Part shown: positions 23,701 through 35,569 of the stretch, piece by piece
Numbering within the stretch: the stretch's first letter is position 1
How the letters are laid out: every line of letters starts with the position of its first letter
Assembly (NCBI RefSeq): GCF_034140825.1
Contig: NC_089036.1
Location: 5,520,001 to 5,584,000, forward strand
Direction: 5' to 3'
From: Oryza sativa Japonica Group
Taxonomy: Eukaryota; Streptophyta; Magnoliopsida; Poales; Poaceae
Length of the DNA stretch: 64,000 nt
Program-made: the position numbers and the translations under genes
Notes under the pieces: model-generated
Database searches by the model: none
Told to the model about the DNA's origin: nothing
What the model saw: the letters and a program-made list of their open reading frames with translations, nothing else

Positions 23701-26700
23701 TTATTTGTTCATGATAATGTTTACAGAAAGGGTTCACTGTCTATTACAAAATTATAAACTCAAAACTATAAATTGGAAATATTCAACTGGTTAAAAAAAG
23801 AGAGAGATTCAAAAGCGTAAAGAGCTTTATTTTCAGAGAAAAGCCATCCCTGAGGGGTCTGTCTATGAATATGTTTGTAGATGCATAGACTCTTCTGTTA
23901 AACAATAAAGACTAAAAGAGTATAAACTTAAGATCAGGAATCAGGACACGACATTGATAAAATGCAAATATATTGTGCATTTCCTTCCCCAAAGTTGCCA
24001 AACACACAGTAAACGAAAATGACATTATTTCTGAAGGGGAAAAAAAAAGAAAAAAGTGCACTGAATCTCCGATCTTCACCGAGATAATTCAGATGTCTTC
24101 CTTTCGTAGTGTAACTTTGCCATCTCTAAAATAGGTCTAGATTAAAGAAAATTCTACAAGCAGCAACATATTGTTTGTTTCTTTGAAAAGAATGTTTATA
24201 ATGTTATGATAAAAGAGAAAAATCTTTAATTCTATGTTTTTTATACACTATACGTTCCACATATTTTCAAAAATGTCACTATAAATCTAAAGTGCCTTTT
24301 TTTATTCGGTTGCTTGAAAAGTATCTTCCGTACCATGGATGGATGATACTGAATGTTTTGTCTCTCTCAGAATACCCATAACATTCTGGTTATCTTCACA
24401 TCAATCAGTACAGTACTTCCCTTTTTGTCATTGCCAAGGAATAAACTTTTATTAAGACCAACACTAAAAGGCTAATAACATTAAGTAATCCTGTTTGTTC
24501 GGCTTCCTTAAAAAGCCGTATCATTTGAAATATAATGGTGTCAGTTTTTTTTTCAGAGATTACCAAATCAGACCAGAGTATTCAGATATTCAGATGAAGC
24601 TTCTCCAAGTTCTTGTTTTTATTTTCCTGACTGAATTTTTATCCTAAAACTGCGGTTGAGACACACCATCACTTGGTGTCATGTCACTTTGCACACCATG
24701 CCTGAATGTCTATCTATCATTGCAGGTTGATCAGAGGGGCATCAGCTGGTGGTGGTCTCACAGGCATGCATATTGTGGTGGTCTCAACTCTAAAATTGGT
24801 AGTGCTTCACACTACAAAGGAGAAAAAAGTATCTCAACTTTCAGAAAGAAAAGTGCTGAGATGCTCATGCTCCCCTATTCTAGATCTGAACAACACTGCA
24901 AAATCTTTCTCCAAGAGAAGTAATTGCCCCATCTGAATATGCACGCTTGTGACATGGAATGCAACTTAGACAAAGTACAAGTTCAGGTTCAGGATAACAA
25001 TCCAATGCAAGAACTATATCAATGTATATGCATAAAATATGTATGAGAATGAATTGGATTAGTTCAGGTTCAGTCTGTTAATTACCTGTTGCAAGAGAAT
25101 GCATCATCTTGGCCTTTCTGGCATTCTCCTCTCCACCACGATGGAATAGGCCCCAATCCATCATCCCTGAAGCTCTCTGATTCTGGCCACACACCTTCAC
25201 ATCCAACACAGCCACACAGAGAGACAAAACAATTCATGCCAAATTCCACGAAACAGTACTGATCAAGCTACAATCAGACATGGAAAAAAGAACAGTCAAG
25301 GACAGTGATCACTGACATCAGTGTCATGATCAATTGCCTGCTTAAACAGGCAACTACCAAGCCATTGTCTGCATCTAAAATTCTGCTGTTGTGTTTACCA
25401 GCAAGGAGCATGGAGGACAAAATGGCAAAGGAAGGAATAAAATTGTAGTGTGGTTGCACAGATAGGCTGCCACTATCAATCACAGTGGCCAAGAAAATCC
25501 AAATCATTGAATAGTCCTGCTCATCCTGTTTTAACTTCCAGCTAGATTGGTTGATTTGTTAATTGTTGCAAGTCAAAAACACTGTACCTTCCTTGTTTCT
25601 TAATCAGATGGTGTGATGGATGAATGAATGAATGGATCATGTGCTTTCATCTTCTTTCTTAATCATGTGGAGCATCACAGCATGTGCTTCTTGGGTTAGA
25701 AGACAGAAAATAAATTTTCATAAAAAAGAGTTTAGGTGCTCAACCATGAATAGTTTAGTTAAGATGGTAATCATTGTCGAAGTATCTCGGACAGGGGTCT
25801 TATGGAATGATCTGACAGCATAGCACCAGTTTTTATTTGTCCACTAGCTAGAATATATTATTATCAGTACATAAAATTCTAGGTACGTTGATTTGGGTAA
25901 AATTTGGGTATATCTGAATTTTGTTTGCAATCATGTGACTATTACCATAATGATTCCGGCCATTTAATTTTCCAATTTTGACAGTATTTCAAATAACAAT
26001 GAAATTCCTACTATAGATTGTTTTCTATTGAAAAGAGTCACATATCCAGAAACCAGAGGTACAAACACACTAATTTCTTATAGACTAGGAATTTTAACCG
26101 CTCAGTAATAATCTACCGGTGCGTCGAAATTCATGATATGAAAGGGCATTTTTGTCGGAATTTGCACCTAACTGTATCTATTTAGTCATCACTTTACCTT
26201 TTAGAGAAAATAGTACTATTTTACAAGGTTACAAACAAAAACGTAATCCATCGCAAACCAGGTCAATTATTATCTTGATACCTTCCATGTCACATCTAGA
26301 AAAGGAGATAAAAGTTTTTTGAATGGATCACAAGTAGTTGTAGTACCCTCCTAATGCCGTAATGCCGCTAAATAAAATTAAAAATTGCACCCCGATTGAT
26401 CAAGTCAACCGAGCAATTATCTCACATGAAAAGATTTCGCGCCTAATTATCGAGTTAATTGATTCTTGTTACCCCTCCATCCCAAAAAACTCAATATATT
26501 ATTGGATTTGATATTTTATAGTAAAACAAATTTGGACGGAAGTATGTCCAGATTCGTTGTACTAGAAAACGTCATATCTAATACTAGATTAGGTTTTTTT
26601 TGAGACAGAGAGAGTACTAGCAGAGAGAATCTTATCGTGTCCGGCCACTGCTCCGACAACGGCGGCTGCGCCGCCACCGACATCGCCGCCATTGACAAGG

Positions 26701-27485
26701 AAGCTAGAGAGATATGGAGGTGGAGAGGGTATTATAGTATTACCGGTGTCGAGGTTGCCGATGATGGTGTCCTCGCCGAACCTGGCCTTCTTCCAGGCGG
26801 CGCCGGTGGGGGCGCCGCCGACGCCGGCGAGGCCGAGGAATTGCCACGAACGCGTCGTGTGCAGCTTGTGGCCTCTGTTCGGGAACACCGACACGACGCC
26901 CGGCTTCTCTGCACGCCGTCGCCGTCGCCATCGTCGACGTCGAAGAAGAGTAAAAGAAGAATTAGTCTCTCTCTCACTAGCGAACAAGCGGTCGTCGTCG
27001 TCGGCGACGGCGGCGAAGGTGGAGTAACTCACCGGCGATCTTGGCGGCGGCGGCGGCGTCGAGGTTGGCCGCGAAGCCGTTGATGTGGCGCGTGTACGAG
27101 TAGAAGATGGCCTCCCGCGCCTTCTCCTTGCTGCATTTCCCGAAATCTCGCGGTCAAAACTCAAAAACCCAAGAAACAATCTCATCGACGTCGTTAATCC
27201 GATCGGCGGCCGGCGGCCGGCGGCGGCGGCTTACTCTCCGAGGACGCCGGCGAGGAGCTCGCAGTGCGAATCCTCCGCCTGCCGCGCGAGCGCCTCGACG
27301 TCGACGTCAGCGGCGGCGGCGGCGCCCAGCCGCTCGCCATGGGCGTGCTCTCCAAGATACACGACGTACGACTGCTTCTCCCCGCCGCCCGCAGCAGCGG
27401 CGCCGACGAGCAGAGACGGCAGCGAGCAGACGAGCAGAGACGGCAGCGAGCAGACGAGCAAGACAACAATGGCGGCGGCGGCCAT
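20771..27485 (-). CDS. Secreted subtilisin-like serine protease, 799 aa
   Basis: Seven exons: complement of 20771-21665, 21747-21992, 22402-23037, 25086-25194, 26744-26908, 27033-27130, 27235-27485; total 2400 nt, all GT-AG. Order: signal peptide (about 1-28, Leu-rich), I9 propeptide ([12 protein letters not shown]), S8 catalytic domain with Asp about 170 (GNLDTGVWPES), His about 241 (DTDGHGTHT), Asn about 347 (CSAGNSGP) and Ser about 579 (SGTSMSCPH), a PA domain between the last two ([18 protein letters not shown]), and a fibronectin-III-like C-terminus. All four catalytic residues are present, so an active apoplastic enzyme is expected. The substrate is unknown. The start is the first ATG before the hydrophobic leader. 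Odd points: a 24-bp in-frame repeat in the leader and a repeated splice acceptor at exon 5, each described separately. Confidence 0.94.
22094..22340. mobile_element. Stowaway-like MITE in a subtilase intron
   Basis: Lies in intron 21993-22401. The left end CTCCCTCCGTATTATATT follows a TA; the right end (GAAACGGGTGAG) is degenerate. The interior is AT-rich with weak inverted symmetry. Confidence 0.65.
23031..23790. repeat. Three tandem copies of a 163-bp unit carrying the exon-5 splice acceptor
   Basis: The unit starts with the first seven bases of subtilase exon 5 plus its acceptor (plus strand CAGCTTCCTGCAA) and ends near TTCAACTTGTTT. Copy 1 begins in the real exon 5 (boundary 23037). Copy 2 has its boundary at 23200, copy 3 at 23665. 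Without the 302-bp MITE and its 3-bp duplication the spacing is 163 and 160 bp. Copy 3 is the most diverged. Confidence 0.8.
23257..23558. mobile_element. Tourist/PIF-Harbinger MITE, 302 bp
   Basis: Flanked by TAA on both sides (23254-23256 and 23559-23561). Inverted ends read GGTCCTGTTTGTTTCAGCTT and, from the right, GGCCCTGTTTGATTCAGCTT. The interior is built of repeated AGATTATAATAATCT palindromes. It sits inside copy 2 of the tandem repeat in the subtilase intron. Confidence 0.85.
26472..26614. mobile_element. Stowaway-like MITE in a subtilase intron
   Basis: TA-flanked. Left end CCCCTCCATCCCAAAAAA, right end TTTTTTTTGAGACAGAGAGAG. The inside contains a shared 'atctaatactag/ttgtactag' pattern typical of a rice Stowaway subfamily also seen at 31975-32122. 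Confidence 0.65.
27405..27460 (-). repeat. 24-bp in-frame tandem repeat in the subtilase signal peptide
   Basis: Two identical 24-bp copies (27405-27428, 27429-27452) plus a partial third encode LLVCSLPS twice, followed by LLVG. The repeat lengthens the hydrophobic core of the leader by eight residues without changing frame. Confidence 0.9.
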
Positions 27486-28167
27486 GGCGGCGAGAGGGAT
27501 TGAGGTGGAGAGGATGGGAGAGTACACTGTCGAACACCTCCCCCGAGCTCGCGAATTTATAGAGAAGGTCGTTACAAAGAACAGCCTCTTGTGCCTCCTG
27601 TAAAATCGTAAATTTTCCTCGTAAATCGCGCGGATTTCCGTTTGAGATTTGTTGCAAAGATTGCTCGAATTAGTTAGGGAAAGGTTTTAAATCGGTTTAA
27701 ACTGGGGATAAATATGAATTCTTTTTTCCAATCACGGTTTCATTTATTTATGTCATTATAATAAAGAGAAAAAAAAATGCTTCTAGAGAAATACAATTCT
27801 TTGCTAAAGAAAAGAAGAAGAGAATACAGTTGCTTTCATCTCATGACCTTGGTGTGTTCTTCAAAGATCGTGCAATTCAGTCGCCAATGATGTTGTAAAT
27901 ACCTTGTTTGTTTGTCCCATGGTTTAAGACTACACTATTTGATACTGTCATCTTTAAAGTGTCTTTTTACCACACAATTTACTATCAAATATAAAAATTT
28001 TAATTTAATAATAACGTTATGAAAGGATAAGTTACAACTTACAATGTCATTTGCAAATATACAAATTACATATTTCATACAATGTTTTTAGTTAAAATAG
28101 TACGGCAATTAACATGCGCAGAAGAATACATATCACCTTTTTTTAAGTGGGGAGGGAAGAATAACTA

Positions 28168-28411
28168 CTCCCTCCGTTTCATGATGTTTTGACTTTAGCT
28201 AAAGTCAAATTTCTTCAAGTTTGGCTAAGTTTGTAGAAAAAAACATTTTCAACTCAAGACAGATTTATTATGAAAATATATTCAACAATTTATTTAATGA
28301 AACTAATTTGGTATTATAAATATTACTATATTTATCCATAAACTTTGTCAAATTTAAAACAATTTGATTTTGATCAAAGTAAAAACGTCTTGTAACCTGA
28401 AAGGGAGGGAG
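28168..28411. mobile_element. Stowaway-like MITE
   Basis: Preceded by TA; left end CTCCCTCCGTTTCATGATG, right end AAAGGGAGGGAG. Arms carry the 'gactttagctaaagtcaaa' and 'gatcaaagt' words of the subfamily also found at 10627 and 48318. Confidence 0.8.
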
Positions 28412-29781
28412 TTGTTACTAAGGTGACAATGCATCACAAGTTCACAACCCGCTATAAGAGACAGATCGTACGCTAACGAAAAAAAATGTAATCGTTGAAT
28501 ATTCTATATTTTTTTATTACATAAAAGATGCACATATATGTCACCATACAGAATTGTGCTCTCCTTCAACACATGCTAAAAATTTGTAAACATAAGTAAA
28601 ATCCTATTAAAAACATAAGGACGTAATTAACCAATCGAGTTGGTGTGCTCTGCTCGTAGAGGCGAAAGAGGACGTAATAGAGTGGCTCATGATCAAATTA
28701 GATCAATTAGCTAGGACTAGACATAGTTCACTATGGAGACTAGATGCTTCAACTTGTATTCATGGACTTGTCCAATAAGATTGTAACCACTCTGTTAAAT
28801 TAATAAAATAACCTTTTTTCTTAAAAAAAATTCATATGGACGCTAGGGTAATATTTGTGTCGGTTGAGTACAAATAATTAACGATATCAAGCTCTTGCAC
28901 CGACATGTAAAATGTTCACTTGTATCTCTATTGATTTCTAAATCATTGAACTACCTTACCCTCCTTTTGGTGTGGATATATAAATATCTCCATCAAATAT
29001 TCAAATAAATTTTTAAGAGGAACAGGAATGTACCACGTCGTCATATATTGATAGCCATCTGCAAATATGTTGAGAAGGTTTTTGAACCGTGCATTCAAGG
29101 GATATATAATCGAATACATCTCTGTCTAATGGATCATGCGACTTAATACTCCACAATCATGCTTTAATTTGGATTTGATTGATCTGTTGCTTCACCACGA
29201 GGTTTTCCTTTCTTTGCCATCACATCGCCGAAGATTTGTGTGGCTACTTGATATATTTGACGGTATTTGAGGAGATACCTCGTAAAATTTGCTAAGATTC
29301 AATACTTCAAACCTAAGGTACCAGATTTTTTATGTCAAAAATTTGCAAATTTTACATTATGGAAGTATGTTGTATATATTTTGAAGAACCGTAAAATTTA
29401 TTTAGTCATATATGTATCTCCGTCAAGACGGCTGAAAATTACGAAGTTACAGCTAATAAGTAGCATTTCATCAACGATGTAATACATCAAGTGGACGGCA
29501 ATGGCAAGGTTAACAAATGGTTCAGTTTGTATTCTGGGAAAACAAAATGGACGCTAGCTGTACAGGCTAAGGTAATTTAGTCATAAGAGAGTGACCTATT
29601 AATACCTACTCCCTCTGTCCAATGGTCTGGGGATGAATCTGGATGAGGATTGGTTTTTTAAGAAAGAGTATATATAGAATCGTATTAAATCACTTTATTG
29701 CCATGTAATTAAGGTGACGATATCCAAGTAGAAGCATACAACTACAAGTGGCCCAAGTATATGATAATGGTGTACTATATA

Positions 29782-30016
29782 CTCCTTCCATCCCAAAATA
29801 TTTGACACTGTTGACTTTTTTAAAAATGTTTGACCATTCGTCTTATTCAAAAAATTTAAGTAATTATTAATTATTTTCCTATCATTTGATTTATTGTTAA
29901 ATATACTTTTATGTATACATATAGTTTTACACATTTCACAAAAGTTTTTGAATAAGACGAACGGTCAAACATGTTTAAAAAAATCAACGGCGTCAAACAT
30001 TTAGGGAAGGAGGGAG
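29782..30016. mobile_element. Stowaway-like MITE
   Basis: TA-flanked; left end CTCCTTCCATCCCAAAATA, right end AGGGAAGGAGGGAG. Contains the 'cgtcttattcaaaaa' inverted arms shared with 19466, 37910 and 52813. Confidence 0.85.
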
Positions 30017-30486
30017 TATATTACAATTCTATATATTTATATCAAAATAAGCTGTCAAAGTCTCAATGCTGTACATTTTAAGTCATAGATATAGCTGTGC
30101 CATGGCAATATCTCCAATCACGAAAAAAAATGTTGTCAACATTGATATATACAATCTTCAAAATTCATATCCGATCACTTTTTTTTAATTATAATATGCT
30201 TAATAAACACAATGAAAATAGGCACTCCAGGAAAAATTAAAGGCAATGACCCTTGATAACATCAAGGCATCAACAGTCAACACAGCCACATTATATTGTA
30301 GAATTTTATTAGTTCAGTTTTTTTATCCCTCAGCAAAGAGAGCCAGTTATTGGAGTGTAGCTATTGCATTGGTGCCGGCCTTAGCTTGTTCAAAATTTCA
30401 GAGGTGTTCAATGAATTCTTCCCAAAGTCAATGAGGGAAATAAAAGAAATAGGAAAAAACAGTACAGCACTCTTGCCTATTTCTGC

Positions 30487-30976
30487 GAATTTTTTTAAAA
30501 AATAATACGATTTTAATAGAAAATCGCAAAAATATAGGTCGGTTCGACGAAATCGTAAATTTAGCACCCTGTCGAACAACCGTGTCTCGATAGAGGTACT
30601 TATCGAACTATGGCAGTTTGACATGTACCTGTCAAACTGCCATAGTTCGATAGGGTAGTTGGTCCAAGGGAAAAAATAAAAAAAGGACAGTAACAGTGCC
30701 TGGCAGGACATATCGAACAAGCAAACTTCGATAGGGTGGCATGTCGAACAGCCCAAGTTCGATAGGGTCTCAGCTACAGTGTGCTACAGTGTTTTTCCTC
30801 TTTTTAAAAATTATTTTATCATCTGTCGAACTGCCGGCACCCTGTCGAACTGCGGTTGTTCGATAGGTACCCTGTCGAACCACGGATATTCGATAGGGTG
30901 CCAAACTTGCGATTTCGTCTAACCGACCTATATTTTTGCGATTTTCCTTTAAAATCGTATTATTTCCAAAAAAAAT
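30487..30976. mobile_element. Foldback MULE-like element with 11-bp duplication, 490 bp
   Basis: Perfect 11-bp flanks CCTATTTCTGC (30476-30486 and 30977-30987). Inverted arms of about 90 bp share CGCAAAAATATAGGTCGGTT. The interior repeats CCCTGTCGAAC / GTTCGATAGGGT words and holds a strong hairpin (30600-30650, arms TATCGAACTATGGCAGTTTGA). No coding capacity. Long inverted arms with a 9 to 11-bp duplication point to Mutator-like elements; the family is not named. Confidence 0.75.
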
Positions 30977-31011
30977 CCTATTTCTGCTTCCATATCGTCC
31001 TTTCCAAGAAA

Positions 31012-31106
31012 TTAAAACCTCATGAATTTCATGTGGAAATTCTTTGCCACACACTGCGTTAAAACCTCATGAATTTCATGTGGAAATTCTTTGCCACACA
31101 CTGCGT
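31012..31106. repeat. Perfect 47-bp tandem duplication
   Basis: Two head-to-tail copies, each starting TTAAAACCTCATGAATTTCA. The perfect match suggests a recent event. Only about 25 bp separate it from the MULE-like element at 30487-30976. Confidence 0.9.
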
Positions 31107-31205
31107 TAATAAGTGTAAATAATTAATTTTATATGTAGACAAACATTGGAAAATCTTAACGCGCGATTCCTTAATTACTGTACTGAAGCTCCAGCACGAG
31201 TGTTA

Positions 31206-31464
31206 GAGCACCCGCAATGGTAAAGGAAGGTGTTATCTATAAAACATGTACATCTCAGCAATAGACTAGATTAATAGTAAACCACTTCAATGGTATGTCT
31301 ACATGGGTATCTATGGCTCTCTAATCAATTGCCTCGTTTTTCTCTATAGACTATCTCTATGTTAGTAGATAGCTTCTCTCTCTTCATTTAATCTCTTCTA
31401 AGTAGAAAAATATGCTGACATGGATCTCTTGTAGAGAGCTTATAGATAATCATTGTGGGTGCCT
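31206..31464. mobile_element. Tourist/PIF-like MITE
   Basis: TTA flanks (31203-31205, 31465-31467). Ends GAGCACCCGCAATG and, reversed, AGGCACCCACAATG. AT-rich interior without coding frame. Confidence 0.7.
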
Positions 31465-31537
31465 TTAGCCGTTGCTCCGTAATCCACAAAGCTAGTAGGA
31501 TATTCTGACTGAATTAATTAACATGCAGTAGTATATA

Positions 31538-31616
31538 CTCCATCTGTCCTTATATTTTTAAGGATTAGAATATGTCACATCTCTCTAAAAACCTTTATAT
31601 TTTAGGACGGAGGGAG
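31538..31616. mobile_element. Short Stowaway-like MITE, 79 bp
   Basis: TA-flanked; left end CTCCATCTGTCCTTATATTT, right end TATATTTTAGGACGGAGGGAG reversed forms the matching arm. Essentially two arms with a small loop. Confidence 0.75.
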
Positions 31617-31974
31617 TAGTATGAATGATGGATCCTACGATATGTGGCCGACATATATGGATTATATCCTTTGCTTGGAGCGCATTATTAATCACAAAGA
31701 ATATATATGCACGCAATTGATGCTAATAAGTAAAAAAAACATAAAAAGGATATCGCTCGATGGCACATGCTGGCTATTAAATTTGCTGGAATTCTCTGAA
31801 TTTTTATCTATACCTTTTTATTTGTAAATAATGTCGCCATTCAAAACACTCTATACATCCACACATTTTCTTCAAAAATGTATCTACACATGGTCCATGT
31901 AGTCCCATCTCTCCTCATCCCTCCAAGAACAGGCAGCTAGCTGAGATCATCGTAGCCTTAAAAATAGAGATGTA

Positions 31975-32122
31975 CTCTCTCCGTTCCAAATTATAGCAAT
32001 ACTGGACTGAACGAGGCACATTCTAGTACAACGAATTTGTACAGAGGTATATATGTCTAGATTCGTTATAGTAGGATATGTCTTATCCAGTCCTAAGTTG
32101 TTATATTTTGGAACGAAGAGGG
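31975..32122. mobile_element. Stowaway-like MITE
   Basis: TA-flanked; left end CTCTCCGTTCCAAATTATA, right end TATTTTGGAACGAAGAGGG. Interior has the ATTCTAGTACAACGAATTTG block typical of this subfamily. Confidence 0.75.
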
Positions 32123-33541
32123 TATATATAGTTGCAGCCTATTTCATCTTGTGCTCAAACCAAACATGTCTACGATGCCGAGATAATCAACAAGGGGTGC
32201 TGCTACAGTAGAGAGTAGAAATCTCCTCTCCATGGTCAATAGATCCTGATCTTCCCTTGATGGAGCCGCAATGCGCCGTCTTCAACGGTAGGAATGTACT
32301 AGTAGCTACTACTAGCTAAGAGCTAGCAACACACATGCAGCACGCCTGCAAATTAATTAAAGTGTGCAACCTAGCTGGCTACTGACCAATGCGAGCTAGA
32401 AGAGTAGTGGAATTGTGGAAGAACTGTGAATTATCACCATGAATTCAGCTAGCAATGTGGATTACGACTGCACCGTTGCGCTGACCATACCACCACTCAT
32501 TCGTTTCACAATACTTTAGGTTAAAACCAAAGGATCCTTTTCAATTGGTTGACCATTGCATTGTTGGATAGGGGATATTGGAGCACATTGGGAAGGGGAT
32601 TTGAAGATCACTCCTGCAGCCTTAGTAGTTTTCTACTCCGGGAAACATCTTCTACTAATTTAAAGCATACTCTCTTCGTAAAAAAAAAACTCAATTATGA
32701 ATTTGAACCGTATGTCCAATTTCAAATCCAAGATTAGATTTTTTTTTTTAACAGAGGAGGTATAGTGCAAGCGACCATACAACCAATGTGTAGGACTTCC
32801 CCAAAATCGATGAACTGAACTTCACATCACAATGTAGCTACAACTGACCACGGAATAGGATTTTTATAACGCAAGTGTATGTGTACCGCCATGCGAGCCA
32901 TTGGATGTTTTGTGGAAATTCGTGTTGTAATGAACTGCGCTATGCACATAAATCTTAAAGCAAATATGATAACATAGGGTGTGTGTGTACTGTAGGTGCA
33001 CATATACTTGCATTGTAAATTGATTTTCTCGCGGATTGACAGCAAGTTAGCGTGTGCATAACCACATTCCATACAAAATTATCCACGAGAATAGCGAGAC
33101 TAAAATTACTAAATTAAATTCCTGTATCGCATCACAGCAACCGCAAACTGTCAGAAGAGTGTGCTTTACTGAATTCCAAACAAAGAATCAGTGTGCATGA
33201 CACAATTGACGCAGTGTACATGAGTGTTAGGCCCGATCCAACAATTAACCAGTAGGACTCGTCGTCGATCTTGTCATATCTGGTTGGCATTACGTTAATT
33301 TCCAGCCAATATGCATATACGACTTGATAACTATGTAAGTCAGAACTAGGCAACAACTAATGGTGGCGCAGCAAGATTACATTGACCTGTCTTTTGCCGT
33401 TTTGGGGCGAATTTGCAGTGCCCGTCGGAGTATTATTCAGGGAAGTCGGCGTTTCTGTCGATATATACCATGCGTATCACTGTCACAGCTCAAATTAAGA
33501 TGCTTTTTTTTTTCTGTTCAAATGCACAACTGATGACTATA

Positions 33542-34283
33542 CTACCTCTGTTTTCTAATAGACTTTTCAACACACGTTTGATTATTTATCTTATTTAAAA
33601 CATTACATAATTATCATTTATTTCATTCTAAGTTATTTTATTACTAAAATTACTTTATGCGTGATTTATATCTTACGCATTTGTACATTTATATTAATAA
33701 GATAAATAAAAGCATGTACCAAAAGTCAACGGCGTCAACTAATTAAAAAAAATATACAAGTACTTCCTTTGTTTTTAGGGAAAATTGTAACCATGCCATT
33801 ATAATTTTGTAAAATTTGAGATATGACATCGTTGATCTTTTTAGATACGTTTAACTATTCGTCTTAGTAAAAAATATATAATTATTTATTTTGTTGTAAC
33901 TTGAGTAATTTATCATTAAAGGTTTTCTAAACCTGAATTATATTTTTATTGTTTGAAAAAAATCATTATTTGCAAAAAAAAATGATGAATGATCAAACTT
34001 ATCTAAACAGTCAACGTCGTCATATATAAAAAAGATATACTCTATCCGTTTCATATTATAAGTCATTTGATTTTATTTAAAGTTATATCAGTACTGGCCA
34101 AATCACAAATGCGACGTCAACTTAACAAATGTATTCTCTCCGTTTCACAATGTAAGTCATTCTAGCATTTCTCACATTCATATTGATGTTAATGAATCTA
34201 GACATATACATCTATCTAGATTAATTAACATCCATATAAATATGGAAAATGCTAGAATGACTTACATTGTGGAACGGAGGAAG
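33542..34283. mobile_element. Chain of four abutting Stowaway-like MITEs
   Basis: Members at about 33542-33760, 33763-34037, 34040-34131 (truncated) and 34134-34283 follow head to tail, each separated by a single TA. The last is the best preserved: its two arms (left CTCCGTTTCACAATGTAAGT, right reversed almost the same) pair over about 60 bp, so a transcript would form a long hairpin. Confidence 0.65.
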
Positions 34284-35426
34284 TACAAGCTAGCTTGACC
34301 AAACTTTTGCCAAATTTATTCCTTCAATTATATATAGGCTCCGTAGGTTTGAAATGCAGGAATTTAATTCGCTCAAAGCTAGCGCCAACTAATCTGATGA
34401 TCTCTGCAGTAAACAAGCCTAATTTCGCCTGAATTAATGGACACGCACGAATGGCTATCAGTGCATATCGACTAGTATGAATTATTTAATCGCATAGATC
34501 AGCAGGTGAAAGTTTGAAAAGGTAGAATTGTGTTAATTAACAGTTTTTGGTAGACGACCTGACGACCACTGCACTGCCCTTGCGCCGTAAAAGTTTGAAA
34601 AATCGCAAGTGAAGGTCAAACAAAAGAAGAAGCAGATTGGCCAGGTAAAACATCAGCAGGTTCAACTCATGTAAATTAATATAAGCACGTACGCATACGC
34701 ATACTAGTGCATACTGCATACATCATGGAAACTTTGATCGTGCTTCTTGCTTTCTACCGCATGAGTATATAGTAGGGGTACAAAAATAAACGAAGCAAAA
34801 TAAAAAAAATATGTGGGTGCAATTTTTAAGGGACCATTATACTTATTAGTTAAAATTTAAATTTTCAATCTTAAATTTAGAGTTGATTTTAGGGTTTTTC
34901 ATCGAAGTTTTTTCGGCCTTTGTTTTTAGCTCGCTAAGAATTCGTATATAAAAGTTTTATTTATAAATTATTTTTCGTTTACAAATATACCGCTTGGCTT
35001 ATTTTATGATGTGGCTTATAGGGCCTCGATAAGCATGTGCGAGCTATGCGATGGAACCTGACCTTATTTTTTTTATACTTTAATCATGGTCACCTGAAAT
35101 AACTATGGAGATCATGATTATAATGTGAACGCGCATTCCAAGCATTAAAAATCCCATTTTTCCACTTAAATTCCACTTAGCAAATGATAAATCACTGTAT
35201 CATATCATGACATAGTTCTTTGCTGAATATATATAGTAAGTTGGAGTAAAAGATTTTAATTTTGGTTACTGCTGATTAGAGCCCAAATCATCCTTCTCAT
35301 TAGTGTCCATATAAGATATCAGAAATATATATAGTAAAGTACTATTAGCATGATGGCGAAGTCATACGCGCGTGTTCTTTCATGTTTCGATTACGTATCC
35401 TTGCTCGATTATGCATACCAGGTTTA

Positions 35427-35569
35427 TTTTTTTTTAAACACAGTACAAACGCATGCGCTCACAACGCGCGCACACTTACTCCTGTGAATGCACACATGCA
35501 CACCCTATATCTATGAACACCTTTGAAAGATTAGGCCGGTATATTCTGAGATTGGCGAAGCCACCATAG
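35427..35569 (-). mobile_element. Short retroposon (SINE or truncated LINE 3' end), minus orientation
   Basis: On the minus strand the copy ends GTACTGTGTTT plus an A tract. A perfect 9-bp duplication CCAGGTTTA flanks it (35418-35426 and 35570-35578). It is the same family as the copy at 55760-55930, sharing the GTGTGCATTCA ... GTACTGTGTTT 3' region. Family name uncertain; the 3' end resembles Au-like grass SINEs from memory. Confidence 0.65.

Noticed and set aside
26589-27603. Several overlapping frames on both strands (up to 198 codons)
   Set aside because: They are out-of-frame readings of subtilase exons 1 to 3 and their introns.
30540-30910. Repeated TGTCGAAC / TTCGATAGGG words considered as a CRISPR-like or satellite array
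   Set aside because: Spacing is irregular and the words are inverted as well as direct; they lie inside a foldback element with an 11-bp duplication.
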